A DNA stretch of 64,000 nucleotides from positions 1 to 64,000 of the forward strand of contig SKCR01001881.1 of the NCBI GenBank assembly GCA_019454045.1, in the 5' to 3' direction. This document shows positions 48,559-64,000 of the stretch, in pieces. Origin of the DNA: Zanthoxylum bungeanum. Lineage: Eukaryota; Streptophyta; Magnoliopsida; Sapindales; Rutaceae. The position numbers and the translations under genes are program-made. The notes beneath the pieces are model-generated. The model searched no databases, was not told the origin of the DNA, and was given only the letters and a program-made list of their open reading frames with translations. Numbering within the stretch: the first letter of the stretch is position 1; each line of letters starts with the position of its first letter.

Positions 48559-49535
48559 TAGGGATTAGGGGTGAACACAATTTCGGATCAAACCGCATCG
48601 AACCGTACCGCACCGAACCCGAACCGCGCGGTTTGAAAAAATATTAAAAATGATTTTGAACCGCAACCGAATCGAACTGCAAATTTCGGGTCGGTGTGCG
48701 GTTTTGACCCATGTCAAACCGCGAACTGCCCAAACCGTATATTATGACTCGAACCGCGATCCGAACCGCCTAAACCGCCGACCCGCGTACAATTAAATAC
48801 TATTTTATATTTTTCTTCTTCTTTAACTATGAAAATTAAGATATTTAATGATCATATAACAATATGTAATGAATAAATGAAAATTATGTAATTTTTTCTT
48901 CAATTATAATGTGAAAACACACAAAATTTTCTTAAAAAATTTATAATCCAAACCGCTGACCCGAACCGCCCAAACCGCTAAACCGCCAACCCGAACCGCC
49001 GCGGTTTTCCTTATCAAATTTGCGGTTTCATTTTCTAATTTCCCAAACCGCCAACCCGTGCGGTTTGAAGTAAAAAACGAAAAAACCGCCCCGAACCGCA
49101 CCGCGAACACCCCTACTAGGGATGGCAAAATCCGGATCCGGACCCGGGTCCGGTTCCAGACCCGAGTAAATATTCTCGGGTCCGGACCCGGGTCTACCTG
49201 GTCTGGACCCGGGTAGACCCAGTCCGGACTCGATTACTCGGATTTTTTTTTAAATTTTAATTGTATTTATATATATATATATATTTATATTTGTATTTTG
49301 TCAATTTTATTAGTTTTATTTCAATTCTTTTAATTTTTTATTATTAAATTCTATTATATATATATATATGCATAATATTTTATATTTTTTTATTAAAATC
49401 TAATTTATTTATTTATTTATTTTTTTAATTTTTCCGGACCCGGGTCCGGACCGAGTGATCCCGGGTCCGGACCCGGAATCACCCGGGTCTTCCCGAACCC
49501 TGATCGTCCGGGTCCGGATCTTGTTGCCATCCCTA
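48559..49535. mobile_element. hAT-type MITE with GGTCCGGACCCGGG-rich ends, split by another MITE
   Basis: Ends TAGGGATGGCAA and TTGCCATCCCTA. The first seven bases (48559-48565) are separated from the rest (49116 onwards) by the second MITE. Outer duplications are CTCGACAC (48551-48558) and CTGGACAC (49536-49543), 7 of 8 matching. Subterminal regions carry stacked CCGGACCCGGG motifs around an AT-rich core with (TA)n runs. No transposase. Confidence 0.85.
48566..49115. mobile_element. hAT-type MITE with CCGAACCGC-rich ends, nested in the previous one
   Basis: Ends TAGGGGTGAACAC and GCGAACACCCCTA, with perfect 8-bp duplications CTAGGGAT at 48558-48565 and 49116-49123. The duplicated site includes the first seven bases of the older MITE. 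Subterminal AACCGC/CCGAACC repeats flank an AT-rich centre. Confidence 0.88.
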
Positions 49536-49543
49536 CTGGACAC

Positions 49544-49878
49544 TACAAAAGCAATAAATTAGGTAGTATAGTGAAAATTCTATCATTAAATATTATTTTC
49601 GCTTTTGAATATTTATCATGGTTTAAAATTTATATTAAAATTTTAAATGAAAGAATTTAAATTGAAATATTTTGAATTGGTGCCAATAAAATTATTTTGA
49701 CATGATTGTTCTAAAATATCTTAGAAACTTTTAGATGTCATTAAATTCCATGAATTTGTGGGTTAAAAGGGTGTTTGAGTTGACCATGCATCATTGTTCT
49801 AACTTCTTAAAAAAATAACAAAGATTATTTTAAGATTCTATCATTAACATAAATTAAATAAAATAACACAAAAAATAG
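49544..49878. other. Upstream region of the 14-3-3 gene
   Basis: AT-rich intergenic DNA without repeats or ORFs of note. Confidence 0.4.
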
Positions 49879-49885
49879 TATAAAA
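49879..49885 (+). promoter_or_regulatory. Possible TATA box of the 14-3-3 gene
   Basis: TATAAAA 196 bases before the start codon; a leader of about 160 bases would fit. Assigned only on position and motif. Confidence 0.35.
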
Positions 49886-50074
49886 AAAAAATCCAGTTAT
49901 ACTGAAAACAATTTGCACATTTGCACCGGACTCCGTTATTTAAATTACAGAATTACCCTACAATACCATTTAAAAGCCCCTCTACAAGGCCAAAAAAAAA
50001 AAACCCGATAACTGAATTTCTCAAATCAAAACACAAGCCGTCTCTCACTCTCAGTCTTCCCACAGGAAAAAAAA

Positions 50075-60193
<10,119 letters not shown>

Positions 60194-60745
60194 AAGGTAA
60201 TGTAAGCTTGACCGATCTTATTCGTCTTTATGGAGGAGGTGGACTTTGAATGTCATATTTTTTTCTGTGCTGTTTAAAATTGTGTTAATTTGAAGATGGG
60301 TATCAAACCCTTGAAATGATGTTTAATGTTCAGCCTAAAAACTTTTGTTTTTATATTTTGATATGGTCTAAATAGCATAGATTAGCGCTTGATGGTGCAA
60401 TTTGTGTCTGACGGCATACAATTTTGCTGTAAGATCAAAAAATCAACGAACAGAAGAAGATGGAAATTAGAAATATGACAATTTGTGTTTTTAGTCTAGA
60501 AATTCAAGCTTGTGTCGTCAGTAAGTGTGTATAAATTTTAAAATTATTGATATAATTGCCGTCTGTCTTTCTTGGTTTCTCCAACTGCTATCCTTTTTGT
60601 GAGAATCCTCGCTGGAAACTATTCAGCAATTTGCTAAAAACTTTCCTGGTTATTAACATGTTATGTGGCTTATTAGAACCTAGGTGTGGTTGGATTTTGA
60701 ACAAATTCTGAGCACCTGGTCATCCTCATAAGCTATTTGGGATAG
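60194..60745 (+). other. 14-3-3 3' untranslated and downstream region
   Basis: T-rich with no ORF. No unambiguous polyadenylation signal was picked out. Confidence 0.4.
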
Positions 60746-61609
60746 TTGAGAGTCAACTATAAACTAAGATATCATCTATGTACATTATACAAAATTTTGA
60801 AAATGGTTTTTAATACTTTACCCAGCTAGAAAAATTTGTGGGACATTTTTCAAACCAAAAGACATGACTAGCATTTAAAATACCATTCCGAATAACCGAA
60901 AGATGTCCAAAAAATTGACTCTCCATGCAATTTAATTTGTCAAAATTCACTTTTACAATCAAATTTGGAAAAACAATTGGAATTCTAGATACAATTTATT
61001 AACTCATTTTTATTTGAAATTTTATAACTATTATCTATAGTGTTATCATTTAATCTTTTATAATTAATAATCATTCTACTTTTACCTCTCTTTTATTCAC
61101 TATGATTATTTATTATGAATGTTGGACTTCTATATCTACTAGTACTCTTTCTATTGACTTTTAATTTTAATAATTCTTGTATATGCATTTGGAATTCTTT
61201 TCTATCTTCTAAACTATAAATTAGGTCTTGAGTTTTTTTAGTTATATCTGAATTAATTATTTCTATTTTATAAAGGTCTTTATTATTAGGTCTTATTGGA
61301 TTATTACCTATTATATCTAATTTTTCCTATTCTTCAATCTTGTTTTGTAATCTCTAGTCGCTATTTTTCACATTCGTTACAATTCATATTATATGTTTCT
61401 AATTTTACTATATTTTCCAAATCTATGTTTGTTAATTCTTCTAATAAATCCAAATCTTTTCTTTCTACAGTTTCTTCTTCTAAGATTGAATGAAAATATT
61501 TTTTTTTTAATTCTTTGTCTACCACTGTTGCTTTCTTTTCATATGGTATAATGTTAGTATTGTATTTTGGTTGTATAAAAGTAGATTTTTTAAAAGAAAT
61601 AAACTTCAT
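60746..61609 (-). pseudogene. Reverse transcriptase remnant, caulimovirid-like (endogenous pararetrovirus) or related retroelement
   Basis: The minus strand opens with an 82-codon frame (61609-61361), then, through several stops and frame changes, shows the order of a reverse transcriptase: a strongly basic segment, an NYK-type motif near 61050-61070, an FSKFD-like stretch near 60955, and YIDD, the metal-binding motif, near 60765-60780. The wording of these motifs fits Caulimoviridae integrated into plant genomes better than Athila or Tat gypsy. It is a short broken relic with no coat, movement or complete polymerase gene, so it cannot be active. Confidence 0.55.
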
Positions 61610-62589
61610 TAGGGGTAATCATTAGACTACGGTAGACGATGAATTCCGCGTTTAGTCCACAATCGATCGTTGTTCGAAATGGGACACCAACAATCTTGCG
61701 AAACAAAGACATAGAGGGAGCGTAGAGTGACTGACCACTGGTGTGGTGGTTGCCGTAAACATTCTGACGCTCAAGTTAGTGGTGGTGACGGTGTTCTGAA
61801 AGAGAAAAAGGCAAGGACGATACCTCGTATCTCATTTTGTGTGTCTAACCCTAATGAGCCCACATGTGAGCCAATAGTTATTCTCCCATAAGAATAAACC
61901 TCCATATTGCATGTGTTTAGGCCCTAATCGTTTGAAGTGGATTGACCGTATTACCATGGGACATAAACTTGTTGGGTCTTTTCAATTGGGACAAATTTAC
62001 ATCCCGAGATAATTTGGCCAATTACTTCGAAATGTCTATGGGCCAACTTGTGTGATAACCTTTTTGGACCTAGAGTATTTAGTTAAGGTTCAAATGCGCT
62101 AAAGCGAAAGGTACGCCTTACTTTGGCCCAAGTGAACGTTCCTAAATATTTCATGGCCCATCCCCAAATAACCATGATTATCGAAGTTCTGATACGTCAT
62201 TTTTTAGACAATGGTTTGATCCCATATTAGGCTTAGTCACTTTATAAATGGACGGCCTTTGTCTCTTAACGATGGAGATAAGTCAAAGTAGTTAAGGTTT
62301 ACCTTTCTAGCATAAGAGAGAACGAGCTCGTGTACCCCCATTTGGTGCACAAGCTAAGCCAAACCTAGGAGAGATGTCGACTTACTGCGTGTGCGGGAGA
62401 GATAAGGTTGGAATGATGTATGATGCGTGAACAAACTCTGGATCACATTTATCTCATGCATACATGTTACATGCATCTCATGCATCATGCTAACCCTTTG
62501 TGATTACAACATCATAATGGAGCGTTGGGTTAGGGAGAAAAGAAGACTAGTCAAGAAACAGCTAACAAGCACATAAATGGCCAGTAGTG
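61610..62589. other. Noncoding stretch before the gypsy gag, possibly LTR or leader
   Basis: No supported ORF. By position it may be the LTR and leader of the gypsy element whose gag follows, but no LTR edge or primer site could be fixed. Confidence 0.35.
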
Positions 62590-63730
62590 ACAGTTCTTGA
62601 GTAGACCAACTGGAAGCCACTGTGAACAAGATGGCAAAACAACTGTAGACATTGATCAATGCCATGGCCAATCAAAACGCGATCCAAACAACGGGGGCTG
62701 AAACTAGCGATAAGAGGCGTGAAGAGCCCGAGAGTAGGATTGATGGAGGCTCTATCCCCGATGATGAAGAAGGCATGACAGAATATGCTGCAGGAAAATT
62801 GGCCAAGTCCCAAGCCGAGGCTGAATTGCAAAGGTTAAATGAGCAAATGGAAGCGGTGACCCAGAAAATGAATGGTAAACATGAGGACTTACTAGACTAC
62901 AACACTATGGATTTCAAATAGCAGTTACCCACCCAGTTCAGAATGCCCAAAATGACGAAGTTTAACGGGAACAGAGACTCGAAAGTTCACTTAAGGCGGT
63001 AAGTTTCTCTGATGAGTTCGACTGGACTATCTCAGTGTCAATTACAGAAAATGTTTGTGATGTCATCAGAAGGAGTACCGGTGGTATGGTACCATAATCT
63101 TGATTAGAAGATAAAAGATTATTGGAGAGCCTTCGCGGAAGCTTTCCTAAACCAATACGTCACAGACATGGAGATAGATGTGTCACTTTGTGACTTAGAG
63201 AACACCAAACAAAAGCCAGACGATAGTTTCAAGGAGTATATGGACCGTTAGAGAATTCAGCTTCTAAAGATGCAGACACGACCCTCCGAGAATGATCAGA
63301 TTAAGATGATAATCAAGGGGATTAAATCCTTCGTCTCTAATAAGTTGAGAAGAATGACTTCTATGATCGCAGATTTCAAATAGTTGAAGGAGACAATCAT
63401 GGATATAGAGGAGGAAAAATCTGAAAATAGGAAGTTATACAGCCAGAACAAAAGAGCTCCCAGTTGGCCTTCAGGAGCCAAGCCCACTCTCGCTGAAGTC
63501 GTTGCTATCCGCAACCGTCGATTCTCCAACCTCGGTAGGCCTCTGTCAAGAGTATTCGAAAAGTTGAAGATATAAGATATGTTGAAACCAATAGACCTCA
63601 AACTATTACCAAACCTCGTACCTCGCCACCTCAATCTAGACCAATACTGCCATTTCCACCAAGAAAAGGACATGATACCAACAATTGCAATCACCTCAAA
63701 CACGAGATCCAAGACCTCATCGAGTCATAA
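62590..63730 (+). pseudogene. Ty3/gypsy gag (Tat/Ogre-like), degenerate
   Basis: The frame at 62652-62921 contains a coiled-coil-like stretch (KLAKSQAEAELQRLNEQMEA), followed after stops by the Retrotrans_gag domain: FNGNRDSKVHLRR, WRAFAEAFLNQY, SLCDLENTKQKPDDSFKEYM. After further stops comes RRFSNLGRPLSRVFEKLKI, and finally CHFHQEKGHDTNNCNHLKHEI, a C-H-C knuckle-like motif typical of this group. At least five in-frame stops. No protease or polymerase follows in the window. Confidence 0.78.
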
Positions 63731-63792
63731 AATACCTGACCCCGAAAAGTGACAACCCAACATAAAACCACTACCTAACCATAATGTCGTCC

Positions 63793-64000
63793 TGTTAGTC
63801 TCTAAGACATGCCACAAGATCCTAAACATGATTCTATGTGTGAAATAACAAGAAAAGTGGCGGAATCACTTACATTGTTAAAGGGAGGAATTTCGAAATT
63901 TCCTCTTGGATGAAGCTCCAAGCTAGTTGTTTGTTGTTTATTCATTGGGTGAGTTTCCCTATCACCTAATTTGACTCCTCCAAGTGCTAGCTATGTTGAA
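63793..64000 (-). mobile_element. Edge of a diverged B-type LTR, cut by the window end
   Basis: Starts TGTTAGTCTC and shows in order blocks also found in B LTRs: ACTTACATTG, GAAGCTCCAAGCT, TTCCCTATCACC, and a CTCCAAGTGCTAGC-like block (compare 20209-20415). Too short and diverged for a firm call. Confidence 0.4.

Overview
This is nuclear DNA of a flowering plant, probably a eudicot. It is AT-rich, most of it is nested LTR retrotransposons (Ty1/copia and Ty3/gypsy), and it carries one convincing host gene: a four-exon 14-3-3 protein gene with plant-type GT-AG introns. There are no rRNA or tRNA genes, CRISPR arrays or bacterial features. All calls come from reading the sequence by eye; no database search was run.

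Left third (1-28.8 kb). A decayed copia element, A (+), runs from gag at 2360 to its 3' LTR ending at 20068; its 5' end is off the window. Three insertions interrupt it: the 5' LTR of a minus-strand element B1 (399-2359), a solo copia-type LTR C (3376-5842), and a complete Athila-like gypsy element D (7375-16645, 5-bp duplication GTATC). D has lost reverse transcriptase, RNase H and the integrase core. It keeps gag, protease and an integrase tail, and between that tail and the 3' LTR it carries an intact 181-codon ORF of unknown function plus an intronless, frameshifted copy of a LONELY GUY (LOG) cytokinin-activating enzyme gene. This gene-carrying retroelement is the most interesting object in the window. 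Next comes B (20125-28804, minus), an element with 2-kb LTRs, no coding capacity and target duplication ATAAC; it contains a solo LTR of the D family (duplication ATGCC).

Middle (28.8-48 kb). After a short stretch with a possible J-domain exon lies a minus-strand copia element E (LTR pieces at 29655-30738 and 47578-47983; gag with zinc knuckle near 45.0-45.7 kb). It is split by a hAT-type MITE, by an LTR of the same broad family as A and C (F), and by a further element G (35369-44608) that landed inside F in opposite orientation. A second truncated LTR (45746-47533) also sits in E.

Right third (48-64 kb). A pentatricopeptide-repeat gene scrap is followed by two hAT-type MITEs nested almost end to end, then the 14-3-3 gene (50075-60193). 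Its second intron is about 9.1 kb and holds LTR fragments, a decayed minus-strand copia, two same-family hAT elements in an LTR with inverted arms, and a Pack-MULE-like element carrying a DUF3475/DUF668 gene fragment. Downstream are a reverse transcriptase remnant resembling an endogenous caulimovirid, a degenerate gypsy gag, and the edge of another LTR.

The genes do not form a pathway. The region records repeated insertion around one host gene whose exons and splice sites remain intact.
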